NCBI GenBank assembly: GCA_049641805.1
Contig: JBARNX010000050.1
Coordinates: 1 to 12,311, forward strand
Direction: 5' to 3'
DNA length: 12,311 nt
Source of the DNA: UBA5738 sp049641805
GTDB lineage: Bacteria; Patescibacteriota; Minisyncoccia; Minisyncoccales; UBA5738
Part shown: one piece after another, positions 1 to 5,974 of the stretch
Layout of the letters: each line of letters starts with the position of its first letter
How positions within the stretch are numbered: the stretch's first letter is position 1
Made by a program: the position numbers and the translations under genes
The notes under the pieces: model-generated
Seen by the model: the letters and a program-made list of their open reading frames with translations, nothing else
Told to the model about the DNA's origin: nothing
Databases searched by the model: none

Positions 1-24
1 TTGCAACGAAGCCACCTTATCGGA

Positions 25-57
25 GAGCCGTGTGCGGGAAATCCGCACGCACGGTTC
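25..57 (+). ncRNA. Group II intron domain V (catalytic hairpin)
   Basis: The 33-nt hairpin has a proximal helix pairing 25-32 (GAGCCGTG) with 50-57 (CACGGTTC), a two-nucleotide bulge CG at 48-49, and a distal helix pairing 33-37 (TGCGG) with 43-47 (CCGCA) around a GAAA-containing loop. The catalytic triad AGC is at 26-28. In this RNA family, domain V together with the bulge coordinates the two catalytic magnesium ions. All key parts are intact, so this end of the intron does not look decayed. Confidence 0.88.
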
Positions 58-60
58 GAT

Positions 61-94
61 GAGGGGACGGAGGGCGAGAGCCCTCCTCCTACTC
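61..94 (+). ncRNA. Group II intron domain VI with branch-point A91
   Basis: The inner stem 69-75 (GGAGGGC) pairs perfectly with 80-86 around a GAGA tetraloop at 76-79. An outer stem pairs 61-67 with 87-94 and leaves A91 unpaired on the 3' side, as expected for the lariat branch-point adenosine. The pairing was worked out by hand; C68 is left unpaired between the two helices. Confidence 0.8.
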
Positions 95-135
95 TATTAT
101 TGAACAATTGTGTTTCAAAATATTTCCATTTTATT

Positions 136-1764
136 TCAACTGTGTTTCTTTATTCCGGCATTTACCAGTTCCCTGAACAGTGGGTGGGGTTTTTGGGGGC
201 GGGATTTGAATTCGGGGTGGAATTGAGCCGCCATAAAGAACGGATGGTCATTTAGTTCGATAATTTCGGCCAGATCTTTTTCCGGGTTGATTCCGGCGAT
301 CACCAATCCTTTTTCTTCTAAAACATCGCGGTAATCATTGTTCAATTCGTAGCGATGCCGGTGCCGCTCGGAAATCATTTCGTTTTTGCCATAAACATTG
401 AAAGCTTTGGTGCCTTTTTTGAGCCGGCAGTCATAAGCTCCCAAACGCATCGAAGCGCCCATTTTTCTGGATTTTATCAGATTCTTTTGTTCAGGCATCA
501 GGTCGATTACGGGTTGATCGGTTTTGGGATCGAATTCGGTTGAAGTGGCGCGTTTCAGCCCGCAAACATTACGCGCGAATTCGATAGTGGCCAACTGCAT
601 GCCCAGACACAATCCCAGAAAAGGAATTTTATTGACGCGGCAATATTCAATGGCTTTTATTTTGCCCTCAATCCCCCGATTGCCGAATCCTCCCGGGATA
701 ATGATCCCGTCGTATTGTTCAAGCTCTTTTAGATTTTTTAAGTCTTTTTCGTAATTTTCCGAGGATAACCATATGATTTCAGGTTTGCGGTTATGAAACC
801 AAGCGGCATGTTTTATTGATTCGATTACGGAAATGTAGGAATCCATCAGGGTGAATTTTCCCGATTCGAAATATTTGCCCACGATGCCGATTCTTACCGG
901 CTTTATGGCGTTGTGTACGGTATTCAGGAAATTTTTCCAATCGGCCATATTTTTGGCTTTGGATTTCAAGCGGAATTTCGATAAAATCCGGTCGCCCAGA
1001 TGTTCGTTGGCAAAGGTGAGCGGCACTTCGTAGATCGTTGACGCGTCCGGTGCGGAAATTACATCGCGGACATCAACATTGCAAAATATGGAAATTTTTT
1101 GTTTGCGCGGTTCGTCCAAGGGCTGGGTACCGCGGCCGATAATAAAATCTGGCTGAATGCCGGCGGAATTGGCTTGTTTGACCGCGCTTTGGATCGGTTT
1201 GGTTTTCATCTCGCCCACCATTTCCGGAATGGGCAGATAACCCACCAACAAGAAAAGCACATTCCCGGGGTTCTTGAGTTTGAGCATCCGTGCGGCTTCC
1301 AGAAAAAGCATATTTTGGTATTCACCCACGGTGCCGCCGATTTCAATCATCACAAAATCCGCTTTTGAAGCTCTGGCGGCATTGTTGATGCGCCGAATAA
1401 CTTCGTTGGGAATATCGGGCACCACTTCCACGCATTTGCCGTTATATTCCAAGTTGCGTTCGCGCTGAATTACCGATTGGTAAACTTTGCCGGTGGTGGC
1501 ATAGTTGGCCGCGCTTAAATTCTCATCCAAAAATCGTTCATAATTGCCCACATCCTGGTCGCACTCGGTGCCGTCGTCGGTAACAAAAACCTCGCCGTGT
1601 TCAATCGGATTCATCGTGCCGGCATCAACATTGATGTACGGATCGAATTTTATCGCGGTAACCTTAAAGCCGTTGCTTTTGAGTATTTTGCCGATTGATG
1701 CGGTGGTGATTCCCTTGCCGATGGATGACATTACGCCTCCGGCGACAAATATGTATTTGACCAT
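136..1764 (-). CDS. pyrG: CTP synthase (glutamine-hydrolysing)
   Basis: Converts UTP to CTP using ATP and glutamine, the last step of de novo pyrimidine nucleotide synthesis, in the cytoplasm. The 542-residue product matches the family length (about 545). The N-terminal synthetase domain (about 1-270) opens with the P-loop region SSIGKG near residues 13-18. The C-terminal class I glutamine amidotransferase domain (about 290-535) has the oxyanion glycines PGGFG near 357, the nucleophile in GLCLGMQ (Cys386), and the His/Glu pair in FHPEF (His516, Glu518). The start is the ATG at 1764, giving MVKYIFVAGG, which matches the family N-terminus; a longer reading would need a TTG at 1794 and adds ten unconserved residues. 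No clear Shine-Dalgarno sequence precedes it. It is downstream of rplI, separated by 178 bp with a hairpin and an AT-rich repeat. The stop is TGA. Confidence 0.97.
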   Translation of the reverse strand: MVKYIFVAGGVMSSIGKGITTASIGKILKSNGFKVTAIKFDPYINVDAGTMNPIEHGEVFVTDDGTECDQDVGNYERFLDENLSAANYATTGKVYQSVIQRERNLEYNGKCVEVVPDIPNEVIRRINNAARASKADFVMIEIGGTVGEYQNMLFLEAARMLKLKNPGNVLFLLVGYLPIPEMVGEMKTKPIQSAVKQANSAGIQPDFIIGRGTQPLDEPRKQKISIFCNVDVRDVISAPDASTIYEVPLTFANEHLGDRILSKFRLKSKAKNMADWKNFLNTVHNAIKPVRIGIVGKYFESGKFTLMDSYISVIESIKHAAWFHNRKPEIIWLSSENYEKDLKNLKELEQYDGIIIPGGFGNRGIEGKIKAIEYCRVNKIPFLGLCLGMQLATIEFARNVCGLKRATSTEFDPKTDQPVIDLMPEQKNLIKSRKMGASMRLGAYDCRLKKGTKAFNVYGKNEMISERHRHRYELNNDYRDVLEEKGLVIAGINPEKDLAEIIELNDHPFFMAAQFHPEFKSRPQKPHPLFRELVNAGIKKHS

Positions 1765-1778
1765 ATTTTGAAAATGTT

Positions 1779-1890
1779 CAATTTCCAATATCAAATGTCA
1801 AATAAATGTCCAATTTCAAAATTAATAACGCCGTATTTTTGGACATTGTTAAATTTTGGCATTTATTGGAAATTTGAAATTTGAAATTGG
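1779..1890. repeat. AT-rich mosaic inverted repeat upstream of pyrG
   Basis: The stretch is built from short recurring words (CAATTTC, AAATTTGAAATT, AATAAATG, GGACATT). The left part, about 1779-1830, is an imperfect inverted copy of the right part, about 1841-1890: for example AATAAATGTCC at 1801-1811 faces GGCATTTATT at 1859-1868. Similar AT-rich word repeats are common between genes in Parcubacteria-type genomes, from memory. The pyrG promoter should lie here. A TTGACA word is present on the minus strand near 1794-1799, but no good -10 partner follows. Confidence 0.55.
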
Positions 1891-1902
1891 TGATTATAAT
1901 TG

Positions 1903-1933
1903 TAACCGCCCCGCTTTGGAGAGCGGGGCGTTA
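1903..1933 (-). terminator. Hairpin after rplI, probable terminator
   Basis: A perfect GC-rich stem pairs 1907-1914 (CGCCCCGC) with 1923-1930 around an 8-nt loop, starting 12 bp past the rplI stop. On the minus strand it is followed by TTACAATTATAAT, which is AT-rich but not a clean U-run, so termination may be partial and some transcription may continue into pyrG. Confidence 0.6.
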
Positions 1934-1942
1934 AGATTGCCG

Positions 1943-2386
1943 TTATTCGGCGGCGATGGTTACTTTTATTTCAGCTTCAAGGTTATGCGGGAAACTTATT
2001 TTCACCGGATATTCTCCGAGTTCTTTGAACGGTTCTTTTAAGATGATTTGTTTTTTGTCGATTTCCAATCCATCCTCTTTCATTTTTTCGGCAATTTTTT
2101 GTGCCGTAACCGATTCGAAAAGTTGGTTTTTCTCGCCCACATTTACCGTGATTACCACCTCTTGTCCGTCCATTGCCGATGCTTTGGTCTGAATCTCTTG
2201 CAATTCCTTTTCGGTGATTTTGGCGGCAATTTCCCTTTGCGTTTCGGCGAAGATCAACGCGTTTTTTGTGGCGGGTTGAGCCAGCTTTTTGGGGAATAGA
2301 TGGTTTTTTGCGAAACCGTCCGCAACTTCCTTTACTTCAAATTTTTTTCCCACTTTTTCAATATCTTGTAATAATATAACTTTCAT
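1943..2386 (-). CDS. rplI: 50S ribosomal protein L9
   Basis: Structural protein of the large ribosomal subunit that binds 23S rRNA near the base of the L1 stalk. The 147-residue length is typical (about 148). The N-terminal rRNA-binding domain (1-50) is clear, with MKVILLQDIEKVGKK, then EVADGFAKNHLFPKKLA. A charged connecting helix spans about 50-75 and the C-terminal alpha/beta domain about 80-147. The ATG start gives the canonical N-terminus. The gene starts 39 bp after the S41 protease stop on the same strand, so the two are probably co-transcribed. The upstream AAAGAAA is only a poor Shine-Dalgarno sequence. Some CPR lineages lack L9, so its presence carries mild taxonomic information. 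Confidence 0.97.
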   Translation of the reverse strand: MKVILLQDIEKVGKKFEVKEVADGFAKNHLFPKKLAQPATKNALIFAETQREIAAKITEKELQEIQTKASAMDGQEVVITVNVGEKNQLFESVTAQKIAEKMKEDGLEIDKKQIILKEPFKELGEYPVKISFPHNLEAEIKVTIAAE

Positions 2387-2425
2387 ATTGGTTTTCTTTA
2401 ATCCGTTTTTCTAATGATATTCATT

Positions 2426-3634
2426 TTACCTTAAAGTTTTGACGATTTCAATAGCTTTGTCCAATTGCGGATCTTTTGCTTTTGCTTCGTTCTCGGCGGT
2501 GATTTTAATTTCTATATCCGGAGTTAGCCCGATTTCCGATATTTGGTCGTTGTTGGGCGTATACCATTTGGCCACGGTGACTTTCAGCGAGGAACCTTTA
2601 TCCATATTGATAACTTGCTGTACCGATCCCTTGCCGAATGATTTTTCGCCGATCAGCTGGATTTTTCTGTTGTCGCGCAGGGCGCCGGCCAGAATTTCCG
2701 ACGCTGAAGCCGATCCCTCGTTGATAAGCACAACTACCGGGTATTTTAACAATAACGACGGCCCCTCCGATCTGTATTCATTGTCATCGTTTGGATTGCT
2801 TGATCTTTCATAGGTGATAATTTGGCCTTTTTCCAAAAACCATCCGGCAATATCCTGCGATACGCCCAGCAATCCTCCCGGATTGTTGCGCAGATCAAGC
2901 ACGATTCGTTTCGCCGGACTGTTAATGATGTCCACGGCCGCGGCTTTAAAATCATTGCTAGCCTTGTCGGTGAATTGGTAGAGCTGAATATAGGCCACAT
3001 CGTTGTTTTTAATTTCCCATTTTAGAGAAGGCAGTTGGATCATTTCGCGGATAAGTTTGAAATCCCGCGTTTCTTTCCAATCTTCGCGGTAAAGCGTCAA
3101 GGTCACTTCAGTGCCTTTTGCGCCGCGAATGAGATCGACCGCTTCGTCGGTGGTCATATTGACGGTTGATTTGCCGTCAATTTTGATAATCGCGTCGCCG
3201 GCGCGTACGCCCGCTTTTTGGGCGGGAGATTTTTCCAGAGGAGTTATAACTTGCAGCTGTTTTTGTCTGATACCGATTTCCATTCCCACGCCTTCAAACG
3301 CTCCGGCGGTGTCTTCCGCGAACTTTTTTGTGTCGGTTGGATTGAAAAACGCGGTGTAGGGATCGCCCAGAGAACCGACCATGCCCGAAATCGCGCCATA
3401 AATCATTTTCTGATGGTCGATTTTTTCTTTATCCACGAAATTGGCTTCCAAGGTATTCCATGTCTTCCAAAACAGCGACATATCCACATCTGCGGGCGGC
3501 GCTTGAACTCTGGCTGATTTGCCCAGCAAATATCCGCCATAGAAAATTCCAAAGATTGCCAATGCGGCCAAAAAGATGAGAAACGGTTTTCGATTCGGGC
3601 TTTCTTTGCTTTTCAAAAAATCAAAAAATTTCAT
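2426..3634 (-). CDS. S41 family C-terminal processing peptidase (CtpA/Prc-like)
   Basis: Membrane-anchored serine protease that cleaves near protein C-termini in the cell envelope. The 402-residue product has an N-terminal membrane segment (about 18-38), a leading helical region (about 50-100), a PDZ domain (about 112-195, with the EGVGMEIG and SPAQKAGVRAGDAI motifs) and the S41 catalytic domain (about 205-375). The Ser/Lys dyad is present: Ser310 in GSASASEI and Lys335 in FGKGSVQ, with Asp321 at the spacing of the third E. coli Prc residue. A typical RNNPGG strand motif is at 249-254. The size fits CtpA-type enzymes rather than the larger Prc. The substrate is unknown. The gene leads an apparent operon with rplI and faces the divergent OB-fold gene across 133 bp. 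Confidence 0.94.
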   Translation of the reverse strand: MKFFDFLKSKESPNRKPFLIFLAALAIFGIFYGGYLLGKSARVQAPPADVDMSLFWKTWNTLEANFVDKEKIDHQKMIYGAISGMVGSLGDPYTAFFNPTDTKKFAEDTAGAFEGVGMEIGIRQKQLQVITPLEKSPAQKAGVRAGDAIIKIDGKSTVNMTTDEAVDLIRGAKGTEVTLTLYREDWKETRDFKLIREMIQLPSLKWEIKNNDVAYIQLYQFTDKASNDFKAAAVDIINSPAKRIVLDLRNNPGGLLGVSQDIAGWFLEKGQIITYERSSNPNDDNEYRSEGPSLLLKYPVVVLINEGSASASEILAGALRDNRKIQLIGEKSFGKGSVQQVINMDKGSSLKVTVAKWYTPNNDQISEIGLTPDIEIKITAENEAKAKDPQLDKAIEIVKTLR

Positions 3635-3751
3635 AATGAGTCTTTTTTTACAACAAATCCAATTTACACCAATAATAGCAAATAGTCCAATCGGCGCCGG
3701 TCGGGCATACTTTCGGTTTTATTTTTTATGTTCTCGTGATATTATCTTTCC

Positions 3752-3760
3752 ATTATAACA
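3752..3760 (-). promoter_or_regulatory. Possible extended -10 promoter for the S41 protease operon, overlapping a + strand -10
   Basis: On the minus strand the sequence reads TGTTATAAT, a perfect -10 with the TGn extension, at 3760-3752. It would give a leader of about 110 nt before the protease ATG. The same bases read TATAAC (3754-3759) on the + strand, about 8 bp before the ATG of the tRNA-binding gene, suggesting nearly leaderless transcription there. Neither has a good -35. The overlap implies the two promoters may compete. Confidence 0.35.
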
Positions 3761-3767
3761 AAATATT

Positions 3768-4103
3768 ATGAAGCCAATCATTGAATTCGGCGATTTTGAA
3801 AAATTGGATCTTCGCGTGGGTAAAATTTTGGAAGCCGGCGAACCGGAATGGAGCAATAAATTGATCGAAATGAAAATCGATTTCGGTATGGAAATCGGCC
3901 AAAGAACGATTTTTGCCGGCATTCGCAAATTTGTGAACTTTTCCGATTTGATCGGCAAAAAATATGTTTTTATCGTAAATCTGGCCGAGCGTAAACTGGG
4001 CGAAGGCACAAGCCAAGGCATGATGCTGGTCGCCGGCGACGAAACCAATCACTTTCCGCTGCGCGCAGATGATGCGATTAGTGAAGGTGCTGGGATAAAA
4101 TAA
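3768..4103 (+). CDS. Stand-alone tRNA-binding OB-fold protein (CsaA / MetRS C-terminal-domain like)
   Basis: The 111-residue protein is a single tRNA-binding OB fold like CsaA and the C-terminal domain of bacterial methionyl-tRNA synthetase. Family hallmarks are FEKLDLRVGKILEAG near residues 9-23, TIFAGIRKFV near 46-55, GKKYVFIVNLAERKLG near 63-78 and SQGMMLVAGD near 82-91. In this family the fold binds the tRNA elbow or acts as a chaperone; which applies here is not shown. No synthetase catalytic part is fused to it. It is a lone + strand gene, divergent from the S41 protease. No Shine-Dalgarno sequence precedes the ATG, and a -10-like TATAAC lies 8 bp upstream, so the mRNA may be nearly leaderless. 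Calling it csaA would be a guess. Confidence 0.88.
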   Translation: MKPIIEFGDFEKLDLRVGKILEAGEPEWSNKLIEMKIDFGMEIGQRTIFAGIRKFVNFSDLIGKKYVFIVNLAERKLGEGTSQGMMLVAGDETNHFPLRADDAISEGAGIK

Positions 4104-4129
4104 AAAGGGATTCCAAAAAAGATGGAATC
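4104..4129 (-). terminator. Terminator overlapping the stop of the 48-aa gene
   Basis: The stem pairs 4109-4115 (GATTCCA) with 4123-4129 around a 7-nt loop. Read on the minus strand it is followed by CCTTTTTATTTTA, a good U-tract running into the end of the convergent tRNA-binding gene. It starts at the TGA stop of the small minus-strand gene. On the + strand it lacks a U-tract. Confidence 0.6.
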
Positions 4130-4274
4130 ACATGATTGAAATTAATCCTAATATTATGAAAATGGCGACGACTACACAGGGTAGCACAAATCCATTTCCC
4201 AAAATCCGCGGAGCGGTTTTTGTCAGCCAATCAACAGCCGCAATTGCTATTCCCATGTATTTAAATTTTTTCAT
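4128..4274 (-). CDS. 48-aa predicted membrane microprotein, unrecognised
   Basis: The ATG at 4274 opens a 48-codon frame ending in TGA at 4128. The product starts MKKFKYMGIAIAAVDWLTKT and ends LPCVVVAIFIILGLISIM. It has a basic N-terminus, a possible amphipathic stretch in the middle, and one hydrophobic segment (about 31-48) that would cross the membrane and run to the C-terminus. Support for being real is the very strong Shine-Dalgarno GGAGGA at 4281-4286, 6 nt from the ATG, and a terminator starting exactly at the stop. The strong ribosome binding site is unlike the housekeeping neighbours. I recognise no family. A small hydrophobic peptide could be a regulator, a toxin of a type I pair or part of a membrane complex; nothing here decides among these. 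Confidence 0.68.
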   Translation of the reverse strand: MKKFKYMGIAIAAVDWLTKTAPRILGNGFVLPCVVVAIFIILGLISIM

Positions 4275-4275
4275 T

Positions 4276-4301
4276 TTTAATCCTCCAATTTAATCCTCCA
4301 A
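4276..4301 (-). repeat. Tandem duplication of the ribosome binding site (2 x 13 bp)
   Basis: On the minus strand the 13-bp unit TTGGAGGATTAAA occurs twice in a row without mismatch, the second copy ending directly before AATG of the 48-aa gene. Both copies contain a full GGAGGA. Only the copy at 4276-4288 is at a working distance from the ATG. Confidence 0.85.
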
Positions 4302-4317
4302 ATTTTTTATGTACAAA

Positions 4318-4344
4318 AATACGACGCTGATTGAGTGTCGTATT
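4318..4344. terminator. Bidirectional hairpin in the leader of the 48-aa gene
   Basis: The 11-bp stem pairs 4318-4328 with 4334-4344 (one G.T pair) around loop GATTG; its core is ATACGAC/GTCGTAT. On the minus strand it is followed by TTTTGTAC, on the + strand by CATTTTTAGTTTT. It could end + strand transcripts from the tRNA-binding gene, or act as a leader hairpin or attenuator for the 48-aa gene, whose start lies 43 nt further on. Confidence 0.5.
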
Positions 4345-4393
4345 CATTTTTAGTTTTCAATATAGTTTCAGCTTAGTCTGATGGCTTAATGTT

Positions 4394-4399
4394 TGTCAA
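4394..4399 (-). promoter_or_regulatory. TTGACA -35-like box upstream of the 48-aa gene
   Basis: A perfect TTGACA lies on the minus strand just after the exonuclease VII terminator. At 18 bp it is followed by TAAGCT (3 of 6), and a better -10 (TATATT, minus strand, 4360-4365) is too far away. The promoter of the small gene is therefore not settled. Confidence 0.3.
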
Positions 4400-4401
4400 A
4401 T

Positions 4402-4427
4402 TTTATCAAAAAAGCCGCAAGGCTTTT
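4402..4427 (-). terminator. Intrinsic terminator of the xseA-xseB operon
   Basis: The stem AAAAGCC at 4410-4416 pairs perfectly with GGCTTTT at 4421-4427 around GCAA. On the minus strand it continues TTTTTTGAT after the GC pairs, a classic Rho-independent layout. It is about 100 bp past the xseB stop. The flanking A and T runs make it workable in both directions. Confidence 0.72.
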
Positions 4428-4458
4428 AATTTTGGAGAAGTTTGCAGTGAAGGATGGC

Positions 4459-4514
4459 GCAAATGTGGAGATCAAATCTCAGCGTACACGCGGAGATTTG
4501 ATCTCCACATTTGC
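4459..4514. repeat. Perfect 22-bp inverted repeat in the 3' UTR of xseB
   Basis: The arm 4459-4480 is the exact reverse complement of 4493-4514 (key core GTGGAGATC / GATCTCCAC). The 12-nt loop AGCGTACACGCG can itself pair GCG with CGC. It starts 10 bp past the xseB stop. This is far longer and more perfect than the 7-13 bp terminators elsewhere in the window and precedes, rather than forms, the likely terminator at 4410-4427. It could be a 3' mRNA-stabilising hairpin, a REP/MITE-like unit or a protein-binding site. Confidence 0.85.
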
Positions 4515-4524
4515 TTTTGGATTT

Positions 4525-4758
4525 TCACAATACCTCGCCTGAATCAGACGATCCGGAAAATTCTTTTTCGATTTCTTTGAATTCGTTTTCGAGCTTGTTT
4601 AATTTTTCTTTGCTGGATTTGATCAGGTCGGCCGCGATTTTAACTTTTTCAATGCCGGTTTCCACATCCAGATCCTTTTGGCTGCCAAACCACTCGGAAA
4701 TTTCAGCCAATTGCTTTAGATTATCGTTTAGACTGGCGGGTTTCTTTTTTGTTTCCAT
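4525..4758 (-). CDS. xseB: Exodeoxyribonuclease VII small subunit
   Basis: Small helical subunit of exonuclease VII, which binds XseA and supports single-strand DNA degradation. The 77-residue product has the typical two-helix XseB core at about 12-66, with LKQLAEISEWFGSQK, LDVETGIEK and SSKEKLNKLENEFKEIEKEF, followed by a short acidic Ser-rich tail. The central match is loose, but size, helical pattern and position are right. The start ATG at 4758 overlaps the end of xseA by 38 bp, so translation is probably coupled. No good Shine-Dalgarno sequence is seen. The stop is TGA. Confidence 0.87.
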   Translation of the reverse strand: METKKKPASLNDNLKQLAEISEWFGSQKDLDVETGIEKVKIAADLIKSSKEKLNKLENEFKEIEKEFSGSSDSGEVL

Positions 4759-5968
4759 ACAATTTGATGTTAGTTGCTTTTGAATTGATCATACCATCGG
4801 CCAAAATTATGTCCAAGTTGTCGCCAATTTCGACATTTTGGGCGGTTTTCAGGATTTTACCGTTGATTTTGGTGATTGAATATCCGAGTTTTAACTGCCG
4901 CTCGGGATTGTGCGATTCGATGATATTTTGCAAGTATGAAATTTGTTGGTTGATCGACGATAGCCGGTTTTTTATCGAAAAAACCGAATTTTCCATTACC
5001 GCGTCAATTTTGCGGGTAATATTTTGCAATATATATCTGAAGTTGGATAAAATTCCCGCGTATTGCCGCAATTGCGATTGTGTTTGAATAAGTTTGTTTC
5101 TGTATCCGCCAATAATCGTATTTTCATAATGGTCCAGCGCCCGGAAAATTTCCTGCCAGGATTGCGTGAGCAGATTTGCCGCGGCCGTGGGCGTGGAGCA
5201 CATCGCATCCGCGGCCATTGCGGCCAAGGGTACATCTTTGTCATGGCCGATACCGGCAATCACGGGCACCGGAAAAGCGGCAATTTCCCGCACGATGGTT
5301 TCGTTGTTGAACGCCATCATTGCTTCCAGCGAGCCGCCGCCGCGCATTATCACCAAAGCATCGATTTTGCGCTTTTTGAAAGTCCGGATCGAGGCGAGCA
5401 AATCGCCCACGGCCAACTGGCCTTCAACACGGGAATCAATAAACTCGATCTGGAATCCGAATTTACCGATGTTGTTCAAAAAATCATGGATCACGGCGCC
5501 CTGTTTTGATGTGATAATGCCGATCCGGCGCGCGAATTTTGGCACCGGCCGTTTTTTCTCGGTTGCGAATATACCTTCGCCGGTCAATTTTGCCAGTAAA
5601 CGGTCGTATTCTTTTTTTAATGCGCCTTCGCCTGACAGTTCGATCGAATCGCAAATAAACGACAAGCGGCCGCTGGGCGCGTAAATTTCCGCGTGGCCCG
5701 AAGCAATGATTTTCATTCCGATTTTTAGTTGGATGCCAAACATCTCATAACGCGAGCGCCAGATGGCACAGCTCATCACCGCCGGATTCTTTTCGTCCTT
5801 CATCGAAAAATACATATGCCCGGTGGGTCCAATCTTGGCCTCGCTCACCTCGCCGATAATTTTGACATTAACCGGTTTAACCAGCCGGTTAAGCTGGTCA
5901 ATAAACTGCGCCACTGTCACCGGCCCATTATCAAAAATATTTTTTTGGTTAATATTATCAAATTCCAT
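4721..5968 (-). CDS. xseA: Exodeoxyribonuclease VII large subunit
   Basis: Catalytic subunit of exonuclease VII, which degrades single-stranded DNA from both ends in repair and recombination. The 415-residue product has an N-terminal OB fold (about 16-112), the nuclease domain (about 125-270), a helical coiled region (about 275-350) and a short C-terminal domain containing LGYSIT near 361. Residues equivalent to those essential in E. coli are present: IHD at 160-162 (Asp162), RGGGS at 209-213 (Arg209), and His242 and Asp245 in GHDKD. The usual GGGS-x-EDLW-x-FNDE and GHETD motifs are altered to GGGSLEAMMAFNNE and GHDKD, an unusual variant that keeps the key residues. A perfect extended -10 lies just before the ATG, so the mRNA is likely leaderless. 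It overlaps xseB by 38 bp. Confidence 0.95.
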   Translation of the reverse strand: MEFDNINQKNIFDNGPVTVAQFIDQLNRLVKPVNVKIIGEVSEAKIGPTGHMYFSMKDEKNPAVMSCAIWRSRYEMFGIQLKIGMKIIASGHAEIYAPSGRLSFICDSIELSGEGALKKEYDRLLAKLTGEGIFATEKKRPVPKFARRIGIITSKQGAVIHDFLNNIGKFGFQIEFIDSRVEGQLAVGDLLASIRTFKKRKIDALVIMRGGGSLEAMMAFNNETIVREIAAFPVPVIAGIGHDKDVPLAAMAADAMCSTPTAAANLLTQSWQEIFRALDHYENTIIGGYRNKLIQTQSQLRQYAGILSNFRYILQNITRKIDAVMENSVFSIKNRLSSINQQISYLQNIIESHNPERQLKLGYSITKINGKILKTAQNVEIGDNLDIILADGMINSKATNIKLYGNKKETRQSKR

Positions 5969-5974
5969 AAAATC

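Larger units (their letters stand above)
1..97 (+). mobile_element. Group II intron, 3' end (partial, cut by window start)
   Basis: This is the last part of a self-splicing group II intron, a retroelement that moves through its encoded reverse transcriptase. Only the RNA 3' end is visible. It has a domain V hairpin at 25-57, then a domain VI hairpin at 61-94 with a bulged A at 91, and a terminal CTAT. The splice site is placed after about position 97 from the usual 7-8 nt distance to the branch-point A. The intron-encoded protein, if present, lies left of the window. The intron is on the + strand and ends about 39 bp from the stop codon of the convergent pyrG gene, so it sits between genes and breaks nothing visible here. 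Domain V and VI features are seen directly; the intron class and activity cannot be judged. Confidence 0.88.

Noticed and set aside
1..255. 84-codon + strand frame across the intron end
   Set aside because: It runs through the structured intron RNA and into antisense pyrG; the product has no protein-like pattern.
1765..1794. Longer pyrG start at 1794
   Set aside because: It is a TTG and adds ten residues not found in the family; the ATG at 1764 gives the canonical N-terminus.
3692..3704. GC-rich CGGCGCCG palindrome in the protease/tRNA-binding gap
   Set aside because: It is short, has no U-tract and is not aligned with any promoter; chance is enough.
3719..4052. Minus-strand frames over the tRNA-binding gene
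   Set aside because: Shadows of a gene with clear family motifs on the + strand.
4389..4580. 63-codon + strand frame
   Set aside because: It consists mostly of hairpin sequence and antisense xseB; no ribosome binding site.
5166..5684. 172-codon + strand frame
   Set aside because: Antisense of the well-supported xseA, with low-complexity reverse-strand composition.
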